From NCBI RefSeq assembly GCF_015905305.1, contig NZ_JADZLQ010000004.1, positions 62,001-126,000 of the forward strand: DNA of 64,000 nt, written 5' to 3'. This DNA is from Pinirhizobacter soli (lineage in GTDB: Bacteria > Pseudomonadota > Gammaproteobacteria > Xanthomonadales > Rhodanobacteraceae). The notes beneath the pieces were generated by a model, which was not told the DNA's origin, did not search any database, and saw nothing but the letters and a program-made list of their open reading frames with translations. The translations under genes and the position numbers were made by a program. This document shows, in pieces, positions 17,466 through 26,986 of this stretch. Position 1 is the first letter of the stretch. Every line of letters starts with the position of its first letter.

Positions 17466-20069
17466 TTGAGCGCACCTGCACCGACCGAACGACGCCCTTC
17501 CCTGGTAGTGGCACTCTTCCTGGCCCTGCTGGTGGCCGGGGTAAACTTCGGCCTGTGGTTCCTGGGCAACATGCCGCACGGTCCGGAAGACTGGCACGGC
17601 CAGATCAGTGGTTTCGGCTTTACCGCCTACCAGCGTTATCAAAATCCCATCCGCGGGGATGTCGCCACCGACGCCGACGTCGACGCCGACCTGAAACTGG
17701 TCAAGAAGTATTCACCGCGCATCCGCACCTACTCGATGCTGGAGAATCCCCAGACATTCCGCCTGGCCCAGGCCAACGGCATGGACGTGCTGGCCGGCGC
17801 GCTGATCGACCGCCGCCTCAACAACAACGAGCGCGAACTTGCCGCGCTGATCGCCCAGGCCCAGCGCTACCCCAAGACCATCACCCGGGCCATCGTGGGC
17901 AACGAAGTGCTGCTGACGAGCCAGCTCAAGCCCGAGCAGCTGATGGCCTACCTCGACCGGGCCCGGGCCGCGCTGCATCAACCGGTGTCCACCGCCGAGC
18001 CTTGGCATATCTGGGAGCGCTACCCGGAGCTGGTCAAGCACGTGGATTTCATCACCGTGCATCTCTTCCCATTCTGGGAAGGCCAGCCGATCGACCGCGG
18101 CCTGGCGCTGAAGGACACGCTCGACCGCTACAACGAGTTGAAGCGGCTTTACCCGAACAAGCCCATCGTGGTGGGCGAAATCGGCTGGCCGTCCAACGGC
18201 GACCGCTTCAAGTATGCCAAGCCCAGCGTATCCAACCAGGCGATCTTCCTGCGCGAGTGGTTGAACACGGCCCGCGCGCAGCATATCGACTACTACATGC
18301 TCGAAGCCTTCGACCAGCCGTGGAAGGAAAACTTGGGCGAAGGCCGCACGGGTGCGTACTGGGGCCTGTTCAACGCCGACCGCCAACAGAAATTCCCCTT
18401 CACCGGACCGATCACGGAAGACACCTCCTGGCCCTGGAAGGCACTGGCCTCCTCGCTGCTGGCATTCCTCCCGATGGCGGCGTTCGCCCGCCGCTTCGCT
18501 CGCTTCAAGCTGATGGGCCGGCTGTTCTTCCTGCTGCTGATGCAGATGGCCTGTGGCCTGATCGTCTGGTCGGCCACCCTACCCTTCAATTTCTACCTGA
18601 GCCCCTTCGATTGGTCGATGCTGGTGCTGCTGTTCCCGGCGCAGGTGGCGATTCTTGCCATCCTGCTGATCAACGGCTTCGAGTTCACCGAAGTGCTTTG
18701 GCGGCGCAAGTGGCAGCGCGAGGCCGGCATGCTCACGCCCGATCCGCCCGAGCGGCAACCCTTCGTCTCCATCCACCTGGCCTGCTACAACGAGCCGCCG
18801 GAAATGGTGATGCTCACCCTCGATTCCCTGGTGGCGCTTGATTACGCCAATTTCGAAGTGCTGGTGATCGACAACAACACCAAGAACCCGGATGTCTGGA
18901 AGCCGGTGCAGGAATACTGCGAGAAGCTCGGCGAGCGGTTCCGCTTCTTCCATCTGGAACCTTGGCCCGGCTACAAGGCCGGCGCGCTGAACTTCGGCCT
19001 GACCGAAACCGACCCGCGCGCCGATGTAGTAGCCGTGATCGACGCCGACTACGCGGTTCGCGCCGACTGGCTGTCCAGCCTTACCGGCTACTTCCACGAT
19101 CCGAAGGTGGCCGTGGTGCAGTGCCCGCAGGCCCACCGCGAGTTCGAGAACAACACGTTCCGCCGCATGACCGCATGGGAATACGACGGCTTCTTCCGCA
19201 TCGGCATGCACCACCGCAACGAGCGCAACGCCATCATCCAGCACGGCACCATGACCATGGTGCGGCGCTCGGCGCTCGAAGGCACCGGCGGCTGGTCGGA
19301 ATGGACGATCTGCGAGGATGCCGAGCTTGGCCTGCGTTTGATGCATGCCGGCTACGAGCTGGTCTATGTGGACGAACTGATGGGCAAGGGCCTTACCCCT
19401 GCCGACTTCAAGGCCTATAAGAGCCAGCGCTACCGCTGGGCTTTCGGCGCCATGCAGATCCTCAAGGGGCGCTGGCACTGGATGACCCGTCGTGGACCAC
19501 TCTCGGCCGGCCAGCGTTTCCATTTCCTCACCGGATGGTTCAGCTGGTTCGCCGATGCGCTGCACCTGGTGTTCACCCTGATGGCCATTTTCTGGACGGC
19601 AGGCATGGTCGCCTTCCCGCAGTATTTCAACCTGCCGATGCAGTTGTTCCTGATCCCGGTGATCGGTTTCTTCTTCGCCAAGGCAATTTTCGGCTTCGCG
19701 CTTTACCGCGCGCGCGTGCCCTGCGGCTGGCGCGACACCCTGATGGCGTCGCTGGCCAGCATGAGCCTTTCCCATGCCATCGCCCGCGGCATCATCCACG
19801 GCCTGACACGCAAGAAGACCGCGTTCATCGTTACCGCGAAGAGCCGCCGCCTGGGCGAATCCAGCTTCGCCGCGTTCACTCCCGTGCGCGAGGAAATGCT
19901 CATGGTGTTCGGCCTGGCCCTGGCCGTGACCGGCATGGCCAAGGCCTTCGGCACGTCATACCTTGAGAGCATCCTGTGGATGTTCATCCTCTCTGCATCT
20001 TCCATCCCTTATGTTTCAGCCACCGTTGGTGCATGGATCGCGCACAAGTCGGGCGATGCTGCAGGCTGA
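17466..20069 (+). CDS. ndvB: GH17-GT2 fusion, NdvB-like periplasmic beta-glucan synthase
   Basis: A two-part membrane enzyme of about 867 residues. After one N-terminal helix comes a GH17 beta-1,3-glucanase/transglycosylase-like domain with both acids (Glu in VGNEVLL and in VVGEIGWPS). Two more helices lead into a GT2 domain with the processive-synthase signature: IDADYAV, CEDAELGLRL and QRYRW. C-terminal helices follow. Pseudomonas NdvB and the bradyrhizobial NdvB/NdvC pair use these activities to make cyclic beta-1,3-linked glucans. No ATG fits; TTG 17466 is chosen because GGGGA lies five bases upstream, and TTG 17388 is the alternative. It is divergent from the OpgB-like gene. Confidence 0.8.
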   Translation: MSAPAPTERRPSLVVALFLALLVAGVNFGLWFLGNMPHGPEDWHGQISGFGFTAYQRYQNPIRGDVATDADVDADLKLVKKYSPRIRTYSMLENPQTFRLAQANGMDVLAGALIDRRLNNNERELAALIAQAQRYPKTITRAIVGNEVLLTSQLKPEQLMAYLDRARAALHQPVSTAEPWHIWERYPELVKHVDFITVHLFPFWEGQPIDRGLALKDTLDRYNELKRLYPNKPIVVGEIGWPSNGDRFKYAKPSVSNQAIFLREWLNTARAQHIDYYMLEAFDQPWKENLGEGRTGAYWGLFNADRQQKFPFTGPITEDTSWPWKALASSLLAFLPMAAFARRFARFKLMGRLFFLLLMQMACGLIVWSATLPFNFYLSPFDWSMLVLLFPAQVAILAILLINGFEFTEVLWRRKWQREAGMLTPDPPERQPFVSIHLACYNEPPEMVMLTLDSLVALDYANFEVLVIDNNTKNPDVWKPVQEYCEKLGERFRFFHLEPWPGYKAGALNFGLTETDPRADVVAVIDADYAVRADWLSSLTGYFHDPKVAVVQCPQAHREFENNTFRRMTAWEYDGFFRIGMHHRNERNAIIQHGTMTMVRRSALEGTGGWSEWTICEDAELGLRLMHAGYELVYVDELMGKGLTPADFKAYKSQRYRWAFGAMQILKGRWHWMTRRGPLSAGQRFHFLTGWFSWFADALHLVFTLMAIFWTAGMVAFPQYFNLPMQLFLIPVIGFFFAKAIFGFALYRARVPCGWRDTLMASLASMSLSHAIARGIIHGLTRKKTAFIVTAKSRRLGESSFAAFTPVREEMLMVFGLALAVTGMAKAFGTSYLESILWMFILSASSIPYVSATVGAWIAHKSGDAAG

Positions 20070-20099
20070 GATTTATGGCATGTGAGATTTATTGCATGG
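20068..20099 (+). repeat. Tandem 16-bp direct repeat after the glucan synthase
   Basis: Two copies of a 16-base unit stand head to tail (20068-20083 and 20084-20099) and match at 14 of 16 positions, with the common core GAGATTTAT.GCATG. The first copy overlaps the TGA stop of the glucan synthase. The unit is A/T-rich against a GC-rich background, so it could be an operator for the tamA operon or a remnant duplication. No known regulator motif is recognised. Confidence 0.6.
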
Positions 20100-20108
20100 A
20101 ATAAGGCA

Positions 20109-20139
20109 GGCGGGCACGGTACCGTTGACGATGCCCGCC
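20109..20139 (+). other. Nested hairpin between ndvB and tamA
   Basis: GGCGGGCA (20109-20116) pairs perfectly with TGCCCGCC (20132-20139). The 15-base loop starts with its own palindrome CGGTACCG (20117-20124). No T-tract follows, so it is not a standard intrinsic terminator. It could be a transcript-end or leader structure ahead of tamA, whose ATG is 33 bases further on. Confidence 0.4.
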
Positions 20140-20171
20140 CCAGGTCGGCGCAGGGAGAAAGACCTAGCAAC

Positions 20172-21938
20172 ATGCGCCGCACGATCCGCCCCTTTTGCCT
20201 CGCCGCAGCGCTGCTGCTGTTGCCCGCCTGGGCCCACGCGGCCGTGCAACTGGTGGTAGACGGCGTTGATGATGCGCTCAAGCCCGCCGTCGTCAACGCG
20301 GTGGCACTAAGCCAATACGCCAACCGCGACGTCACCGCCGCCCAGGTGCGGCGACTTTATGAACAGGCGCCCGACCAGGTCCGTGAAGGGTTGAAGCCCT
20401 ACGGTTATTACGAGGCGGAAGTCACCGGTGACATCGCGCAACAGGGCAACAACTGGCGCGTCACGCTGCATGTGAAGGCTAATACCCCGGTAAAAATTAC
20501 CGAGGTGAATGTAAGCATCGACGACACGGTCGCGAAGCTGCCACGCATTCGCGGCGCCGTCACGGGCGTGAAGAACCTGAAGGGCCAGGTGATGGACGAT
20601 GGCGTCTATGAAGGCGCCCGCGACCGCGTCGGCGCCATGCTGACCTCCAGCGGTTACCTGGATGCCCGGCTCACCAGGCACACGGTGGAAGTGACCCGCG
20701 CCGAGCACGCAGCCGTGGTGACCCTCGCCTGGGAAACCGGACAGCGCTATCGCATCGGCCACATCGCCTTCAAGGGCTCGCAGTTCCGCGATGGTTTCCT
20801 CGACCGCTACCTGCCCTTCCACGAGGGCGACTACTTCTCGCAGGATCAACTTCTGCAGCTGCAGCAGGCCCTGAACGGCGCGGACTATTTCTCCGTGGTG
20901 AACGTGATGCCCGATATCGACAATGCGAAGAACGGCGTGGTCAACGTCAACGTCGAACTGGCGCCGGCTCTGCGCACCATCTATACCGGCGGCCCCTTCA
21001 TCGGCACCGATACGGGCGTGGGCCTTCGCGGGGGCATCGAGAGGCGCTGGGTGAACGACCGCGGCCACAAGTGGAAGAACGAGATCGTGGCGGCGCAGCG
21101 CCTGAAAACACTTACCTCGCTCTATACCATCCCGATGCCCGGCCCTGACCAGCGCAGCTTCAACTTCGGCGCCACCTTCCGCGACGCCGATACCACCACT
21201 TCCACCGCGCACACGCTCGAACTGGTGGCCAATGAAACCAAGCTCTGGCATGGCTGGACGCGGGTGATCGGCCTGCACGCGCTCACGGGCACCTTTACCG
21301 TGGGCAAGAAGGGTGGCGAGACGGATAACACCATCGGCATTGAACATGGCCGCAGCACATTGCTTTACCCGGAAATCTCGCTGTCGCGAAAATCCGGCGA
21401 CAACCCCATTTTTGTACGGCGTGGCTGGTCGCTAACGCTCACCGCGCGTAGCACCGTGGGCACCGCGCTCTCCAGCGCCAGCTTCACCCAGTTCCTGGCC
21501 GACGGAAAGTGGATCCGCAGCTTCGCCGGCAACAACCGCTGGATCCTCCGCGGCACTGCCGGCTACACCACCACCAGCGATTTCAGCGCCCTGCCCCCGC
21601 AGCTTCGCTTCTTCGCCGGCGGCGACCGCTCGGTGCGCGGCTACGGGTTCGAGGCCTTAGGCCCCCGTAACGATTTCGACCGCGTCATCGGCGGCAAGAA
21701 CCTGTTGGTGGGCAGCAACGAAGTGGAACACTACTTCACCAAGAACTGGGGCATGGCCGCTTTCGTCGACGCCGGTAACGCATTCTCAGGCACCGACATC
21801 CGCCCGGCGATCGGCGCAGGCCTTGGTGTGCGATGGCTTTCACCGGTTGGCATGATCCGCGTGGACGTGGGCACGCCCATCCACAATGACCGCGAGCACG
21901 GCATCCAGCTGCACGTGGTGATTGGGCCCGACCTATGA
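20172..21938 (+). CDS. tamA: Translocation and assembly module outer-membrane subunit TamA
   Basis: A BamA/Omp85-family barrel of about 588 residues that works with TamB in outer-membrane protein insertion and lipid transport across the periplasm. It has a Sec signal peptide (residues 1-22, ending AHA), three POTRA-like domains to about residue 270, then a 16-strand barrel with the conserved loop-6 motif RSVRGYGFEALGP. The start is ATG 20172; an extension to 20082 would place a hydrophilic tail before the signal peptide. The tamB ATGA overlaps its stop, so the pair is coupled. GGGAGA lies 13 bases upstream, further than usual. Confidence 0.92.
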   Translation: MRRTIRPFCLAAALLLLPAWAHAAVQLVVDGVDDALKPAVVNAVALSQYANRDVTAAQVRRLYEQAPDQVREGLKPYGYYEAEVTGDIAQQGNNWRVTLHVKANTPVKITEVNVSIDDTVAKLPRIRGAVTGVKNLKGQVMDDGVYEGARDRVGAMLTSSGYLDARLTRHTVEVTRAEHAAVVTLAWETGQRYRIGHIAFKGSQFRDGFLDRYLPFHEGDYFSQDQLLQLQQALNGADYFSVVNVMPDIDNAKNGVVNVNVELAPALRTIYTGGPFIGTDTGVGLRGGIERRWVNDRGHKWKNEIVAAQRLKTLTSLYTIPMPGPDQRSFNFGATFRDADTTTSTAHTLELVANETKLWHGWTRVIGLHALTGTFTVGKKGGETDNTIGIEHGRSTLLYPEISLSRKSGDNPIFVRRGWSLTLTARSTVGTALSSASFTQFLADGKWIRSFAGNNRWILRGTAGYTTTSDFSALPPQLRFFAGGDRSVRGYGFEALGPRNDFDRVIGGKNLLVGSNEVEHYFTKNWGMAAFVDAGNAFSGTDIRPAIGAGLGVRWLSPVGMIRVDVGTPIHNDREHGIQLHVVIGPDL

Positions 21939-24900
21939 CCGATACCACTGCCCGCGCCCCATTGCCACGCCGCCGTCGCTGGTGGCGCTTCACCTTGTTC
22001 GCGGTGGGCGCCCTGCTGGTGTTGGTGGTTGCCTTCGCCTGGTGGCTGCTGGGCACGGCGTCCGGCCTTTCCTTCGCGCTGGCACGGGCGCAGGGCTTCA
22101 CTGCTGGCGCACTGCAGGTGGGCCAGGCCGATGGCCGCCTGATCGGTCCACTGACGCTCACCAACGTCCGCTACGACGATGGCAAGGGCACGCGAGCCAC
22201 CGTGGGCAGCATCCGTGTCGACTACGCCGTCCGCGCCCTGCTCGGCCGAACGGTGCACGTGCGCCAGCTCGACGTGGAAGACGTATCGGTATCGTTGCCA
22301 GCGCCGCAACCAGACACCGAAGCCCCGGCGCCGTTCTCGCTGGAACCGCCCGTGGTGATGCAGGTGGACCAGGCCCACGTGGGTAAGGTCACCATCATCC
22401 AGGAGGGCAAGCCGCTCTTCGCTTCCAACACGCTCGATCTGGCCGCGTCATGGACGAAGAAAGGCATCGAAGTACACCAGCTCGTCCTTCGCGCGCCCGA
22501 CGGCCACGCCGACCTTGCCGGCACCCTCGCCGTTGGCAAGGGCTATCGCGGCGATGGACAGGCGCAGGTGACCTGGCAGGTCGGCGATACGCGCTACGCC
22601 GGCAAGGTGGTGGCGCACAGCGACGGCGCGAAGGCGAAGCTTTCCATCAGCGTCACCGAGCCGACCCTTGCCCAGGTGGACATGGATCTTGTGCAATCGG
22701 GCGACTATGCGTGGACGGCGAAGATCGATGCGCCGCGGTTCGACCCCAAACCGTTGCTGGGTGAAAGTTCTCTCACCGCGCTGGGATTACACGTGCAGGG
22801 CAGCGGCAATCGCTACGGCGCGAACCTCACCGGCGATGCTGACGTCAACGAGTACCACCTGCGCCTTACACCCCTGCGCGCGCACTTCGACAAGAACTAC
22901 AAAACGCTCACCCTCGAGCAACTGAACCTCGCCACCGACCGCTTCAAAGGCGCGCTGCAGGCGTCGGGCACGGTGGATCTCGGTGCGAGCCCGGTGTCCG
23001 CCAATCTTGCGTTGGCCTGGACCGACCTCCTGCTCCCGGCCGATCTCGCCGGCCAGGAACTGGCCTCGCAAGGCAAGGTCATCGCGCGTGGCAGCGCCGA
23101 CGCCTTCCACGTGGAAGGCGCCGTGGATATCGGTCCGCCCGGCAAGCTTGCCAAGCTCGCGCTCAACATCGATGGCACGCCCCAGCGCATCGCGCTTAAC
23201 ACGCTCACACTGCTGCAAGCAAAGGGCAAGCTCGATGCCACTGGCACGTTTACCCTGCAACCGGAACTGGCGTGGAAGCTCGAAGCCAAGGCGGAGCATT
23301 TCGACCCCGGCCAGCTGGCCGCGGGATACGACGGCTCGCTCGACTTCGACCTGGGCACCGAGGGCGTGCTGGCCAAGGCTGGTCCGCGCGGCACACTCGA
23401 CCTTCGCAAGCTCATCGGCAACGTGCGCAAGCGCGAGGTGGGCGGCAGCGGTGAACTCACGCTAAAACCCAACCGCGTGGTCAACGGCAAGCTGCAGCTC
23501 AACTCCGGCAACAGCACCGTCGGCATCGATGCGCGGGGCGACATGGCCAACGATGCCGACGTGCGCCTGGCCATCGCCTCGCTCGGTGACTGGATCCCCG
23601 ACGCCGGCGGCAAAATCGATGGCCGCTTCAACGTCAAAGGCCTGTGGCCGAAGCTCAGTGTCGACGGTACGCTCAACGGCCAGGCCGTGGTCTACGCCGG
23701 GCAGAAGATCCAGCGACTGATGGTTGAAGCCCACGTGCCCGATGTCACCATCCCCGGTGGCAAGCTCAACGTGGTGGCCAACGGCGTGTCCGCCTCAGGG
23801 TTGGCCTTCGACAGCGTGCGCGTGGACGCCGGTGGCAATGCGCAACGCCACGACCTTCACGTGGTGGCGCATGGGCAGCCCCTCTCCACTGAGGTGGCGT
23901 TGAATGGTTCGCTGCAGGGCAGGCACTGGAGCGGCAGCCTTGCCACGCTGGATCTGGATTTCGCCGGCATGCCGCGCTGGCGCCTGGCACGACCGGCTGC
24001 ACTGGACTGGAACGACGGCGCGGCAAGCCTTGGCGAAGCCTGCCTCACCGCAGGCGATCCGTCCCTGTGCGTTGCCGCCAAACAGGACAAGCCCGGCAAC
24101 CTCGATGCAAGCTACAAGCTTCGCCAGGTACCGCTGACCCTGCTGATGAGCCTGGCTGGCAATGCCAACATGCCGATCCGCGCCGAGGGCATGCTCGAAG
24201 GCGATGGCGCCATCCGGCGCAGCGCCGCCGGCGCCCTGAGCGGAGAGGCCGATATCCGTTCGGCGCATGGTTCGGTGGCCTATAGCGACCACCCGGACCA
24301 GCCGCTGGTGACCTACGACGGCCTCACTGCATCGGCGCAGCTTTCGCCAGCAACGCAGCATCTGGTCCTGGCCGCCACGCTGGACAAGGGTGGCAAGCTG
24401 CAAGGCAATGTCACGGTCAGCGGTGCGCAACAGGCGCTGTCGGGCCAGCTGGGCATCGACCTCACCGACCTTGGCGTGATCGAGCTCTTTACCTCCGAGC
24501 TTGCCGACGCCAAGGGCCGCTTGCACGGGAATTTCCAGCTGGGCGGCACGGTGGCCAAGCCCGCCGTCACCGGCCAGGCGGCGCTTGAAAATTTCTCCGG
24601 CGAAGTGCCCACCGCAGGCCTGAAGCTCTCGCAAGGGCGCTTGACTCTTTCCACCACCGATGCGCAGGTTTTCCAGATCGATGGCGGCGTGCACTCGGGC
24701 AAGGGGCAGCTCACCATCGCAGGTTCCGCCGGCATCGGCACTGGCGCGGGAACCACGCTTGCGATCACCGGCAGCCAGTTCACCGCGATGGACATCCCCG
24801 CGGCACAGGTGGTGATCTCGCCGGCGCTCACCATCAAGCAAAGCAAGCAAGGCATCGACGTCAACGGCAAGGTCACGCTGGACCTGGCCGACGTCGATGT

Positions 24901-25720
24901 CTCGCGCCTTCCCGGCGCCGGCGCCACCAAAGCCTCGCCGGATGTCGTGGTGGTGGACGAAAAAAACCAGCAGCAGGAAGAAGAGGCCACGCCGATCAGC
25001 GCCGATATCTCGGTGGATCTCGGCGAGAAGACCCATCTGGTGGGCTTCGGCATGGACGGCAAGGTATCGGGCGTGCTCGCCGTGCGCGAGCGTCCGGGCC
25101 GCGTCACCAGTGCCCAGGGCCAGATCCGGGTGGATGGCGTATACCGCGCCTATGGCCAGAACCTCAACATCGAACGCGGCCAGCTGCTGTTCGCTTCCAC
25201 ACCTATCGACAACCCGGGGTTGAACATCCGGGCCTCGCGCAAGATCAACCCCAACTCAACCGTGGACGATGGCCAGAAAGTGGGCCTTTATGTCTCCGGT
25301 ACCGCGCGCCGGCCCGTGCTCACGGTGTTCTCGGAGCCGGTGATGGAGCAGTCCGATGCGCTTTCCTACCTGATCACCGGCAAGCCCTTGAGCCAGGTGA
25401 AGGGTGGCGAGGGCAACCTGGTCGGCGGCGCGGCGCAGGCGCTGGGTTCGGCCGCGGGCGACCTGCTGGCCAAGAAAATCGGCAGCCGCATCGGCGTGGA
25501 CGACATCGGCGTGCAGAACAGCGATGCGCTCAGCGGCAGCAGCGCCTTCACGGTAGGCAAATATCTTTCGCCGAAACTTTACCTAAGCTATGGGGTGGGC
25601 CTGTTCGAACCGGGCCAGGTGATCACGTTGCGCTACCTGCTCAGCCGGCGCTGGAACTTCGAGGCACAGAACGCCACCGAGTTCTCCCGTGCCAGCTTCA
25701 ATTACCGACTGGAGAAATAA
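21935..25720 (+). CDS. tamB: Translocation and assembly module inner-membrane subunit TamB
   Basis: A 1261-residue AsmA-like bridge protein, as long as its E. coli counterpart. A basic N-terminus and one membrane helix (residues 16-38) anchor it in the inner membrane. A long repetitive beta-rich region follows, forming the lipid-conducting groove across the periplasm. The C-terminal DUF490/TamB domain (GVYRAYGQNLNIERGQLLF, DALSYLITGKPLS) docks with TamA. It overlaps the tamA stop by four bases and ends two bases before the glutathione peroxidase start, making a three-gene operon. A basic and acidic stretch near residue 1010 (KNQQQEEEA) looks like an exposed loop. Confidence 0.92.
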   Translation: MTDTTARAPLPRRRRWWRFTLFAVGALLVLVVAFAWWLLGTASGLSFALARAQGFTAGALQVGQADGRLIGPLTLTNVRYDDGKGTRATVGSIRVDYAVRALLGRTVHVRQLDVEDVSVSLPAPQPDTEAPAPFSLEPPVVMQVDQAHVGKVTIIQEGKPLFASNTLDLAASWTKKGIEVHQLVLRAPDGHADLAGTLAVGKGYRGDGQAQVTWQVGDTRYAGKVVAHSDGAKAKLSISVTEPTLAQVDMDLVQSGDYAWTAKIDAPRFDPKPLLGESSLTALGLHVQGSGNRYGANLTGDADVNEYHLRLTPLRAHFDKNYKTLTLEQLNLATDRFKGALQASGTVDLGASPVSANLALAWTDLLLPADLAGQELASQGKVIARGSADAFHVEGAVDIGPPGKLAKLALNIDGTPQRIALNTLTLLQAKGKLDATGTFTLQPELAWKLEAKAEHFDPGQLAAGYDGSLDFDLGTEGVLAKAGPRGTLDLRKLIGNVRKREVGGSGELTLKPNRVVNGKLQLNSGNSTVGIDARGDMANDADVRLAIASLGDWIPDAGGKIDGRFNVKGLWPKLSVDGTLNGQAVVYAGQKIQRLMVEAHVPDVTIPGGKLNVVANGVSASGLAFDSVRVDAGGNAQRHDLHVVAHGQPLSTEVALNGSLQGRHWSGSLATLDLDFAGMPRWRLARPAALDWNDGAASLGEACLTAGDPSLCVAAKQDKPGNLDASYKLRQVPLTLLMSLAGNANMPIRAEGMLEGDGAIRRSAAGALSGEADIRSAHGSVAYSDHPDQPLVTYDGLTASAQLSPATQHLVLAATLDKGGKLQGNVTVSGAQQALSGQLGIDLTDLGVIELFTSELADAKGRLHGNFQLGGTVAKPAVTGQAALENFSGEVPTAGLKLSQGRLTLSTTDAQVFQIDGGVHSGKGQLTIAGSAGIGTGAGTTLAITGSQFTAMDIPAAQVVISPALTIKQSKQGIDVNGKVTLDLADVDVSRLPGAGATKASPDVVVVDEKNQQQEEEATPISADISVDLGEKTHLVGFGMDGKVSGVLAVRERPGRVTSAQGQIRVDGVYRAYGQNLNIERGQLLFASTPIDNPGLNIRASRKINPNSTVDDGQKVGLYVSGTARRPVLTVFSEPVMEQSDALSYLITGKPLSQVKGGEGNLVGGAAQALGSAAGDLLAKKIGSRIGVDDIGVQNSDALSGSSAFTVGKYLSPKLYLSYGVGLFEPGQVITLRYLLSRRWNFEAQNATEFSRASFNYRLEK

Positions 25721-25722
25721 CC

Positions 25723-26274
25723 ATGGCATCGCCCCTGTACGACATCGCCGTCGACGACATCGATGGCAAGCAGACCACCCTCACCCCCTGGGCCGGCAAG
25801 GTGCTGCTGGTGGTCAACGTGGCTTCCAAGTGCGGCCTCACCCCTCAGTACGAAGCGCTCGAATCGGTGTACGAGAAGTACCGCGACCAGGGCCTGGTGG
25901 TGATGGGATTCCCCAGCAACGACTTCGCGGGCCAGGAACCGGGCAGCGAGGAGGAGATCAAGAGCTTTTGCGAGACCAACTTCAACGTGCAATTCCCGCT
26001 GTTCGGAAAAGTGCACGCCAACGGCCCCGACCGCCATCCGCTCTATAGCGCGCTGATCGCCAATGGCCCCCAGGCCACGCCCAAGGACGGCGGCCAGCTG
26101 CGCGAGCGCCTGGGTGCGAAAAACCTGCTGCCGCCCGGCAAGACGGACATCACCTGGAACTTCGAGAAATTCCTGGTCGACCGCAAGGGCAACGTGGTGG
26201 GCCGCTTCGATCCGGACGTGACCCCGGACGATCCGAAGCTCACCAAGGCGATCGAGGCTGCGCTCGCGGCTTGA
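25723..26274 (+). CDS. Glutathione peroxidase, thioredoxin-fold
   Basis: A 183-residue peroxidase that reduces hydrogen and lipid hydroperoxides. The active-site segment VNVASKCGLTPQY puts a cysteine (Cys37) where animal enzymes have selenocysteine. Gln71 (in AGQEPG) and the Trp-Asn of DITWNFEKFLVD complete the catalytic tetrad. Cys83 could be the resolving cysteine for thioredoxin-driven recycling, as in many bacterial members. It has no signal peptide, so it is probably cytoplasmic. It starts two bases after tamB and is probably co-transcribed. A role in protecting membrane lipids would fit that context but is inference. Confidence 0.88.
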   Translation: MASPLYDIAVDDIDGKQTTLTPWAGKVLLVVNVASKCGLTPQYEALESVYEKYRDQGLVVMGFPSNDFAGQEPGSEEEIKSFCETNFNVQFPLFGKVHANGPDRHPLYSALIANGPQATPKDGGQLRERLGAKNLLPPGKTDITWNFEKFLVDRKGNVVGRFDPDVTPDDPKLTKAIEAALAA

Positions 26275-26278
26275 TCGG

Positions 26279-26896
26279 CTAGAGCTTGGGTATCCGGATT
26301 CTGGAGATCATGAAGGATCCGGATACCGCGAACATCAGTACCAACGGGTGCAGCTCCAAAGGCCCGAAGGCGACAGAGCCGAACCACAGGGCATCGCCAA
26401 GAGCGCCAGCCCAAGCCGCCCACGCAAGCACCGCCACCAGCACGAGCGAGGTCGGGATCGGCGTGCCCTCGAAGAACTTCACCTTGCCGTCCTGCGAGTT
26501 CGCTTCGGCGGTAACGTTGTAGCGCGCCAGGCGCGATACGCCGCAGGCGACGAAGAACGCCAGCACCACGCGGTCGAGCGAGCCCTGCATGCCGCAGCCG
26601 TAGCCGATCACCGCCGGTACCACGCCGAAGGAGATCACGTCGGCGAGCGAATCAAGCTCCCGGCCCATGGCCGAACTCTTCTGGCGCCACCGCGCCACGC
26701 GGCCATCGAGCACGTCGAAGATGAGCGCCAGCACCACCAGGGCGCAGGCCAGGTACAGGTGCCAGCGCTCGCCATACTGCAGGTAGCTCATGGTCGAGAA
26801 CAGGGCACTCACCCCGCTCACGGCATTGCCTAGCGTGAACCAGTCCGCCAGGTGAAATTCCCGGATCATGGAAAACACGCGGCGCGGCTGCTGCAT
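26279..26896 (-). CDS. pssA: CDP-diacylglycerol-serine O-phosphatidyltransferase
   Basis: A 205-residue polytopic enzyme that joins serine to CDP-diacylglycerol, the first step to phosphatidylethanolamine. The CDP-alcohol phosphatidyltransferase signature is complete: DG, two residues, AR, eight residues, G, three residues, D, three residues, D. About six to seven membrane helices follow. A related alcohol transferase cannot be excluded, but FHLADWFTLGNAVSG near the start is typical of PssA. It is tail-to-tail with the peroxidase gene (four bases between stops). The gene upstream on its strand (murD2) ends about 90 bases away, and no strong terminator is seen there. Confidence 0.87.
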   Translation of the reverse strand: MQQPRRVFSMIREFHLADWFTLGNAVSGVSALFSTMSYLQYGERWHLYLACALVVLALIFDVLDGRVARWRQKSSAMGRELDSLADVISFGVVPAVIGYGCGMQGSLDRVVLAFFVACGVSRLARYNVTAEANSQDGKVKFFEGTPIPTSLVLVAVLAWAAWAGALGDALWFGSVAFGPLELHPLVLMFAVSGSFMISRIRIPKL

Positions 26897-26986
26897 GGGC
26901 TTGGCTTCGGTCAGCTGAGGTTCCGCGCATCATAGGGCGCGCGAGTGTGAAGGGGAACGCTCGGCCGGTCAGGCGGGTTGTGCCTG

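Noticed and set aside
20080-20098. TGTGA half-site of a CRP operator before tamA
   Set aside because: The partner half TTGCA does not match TCACA; better explained by the 16-base tandem repeat.
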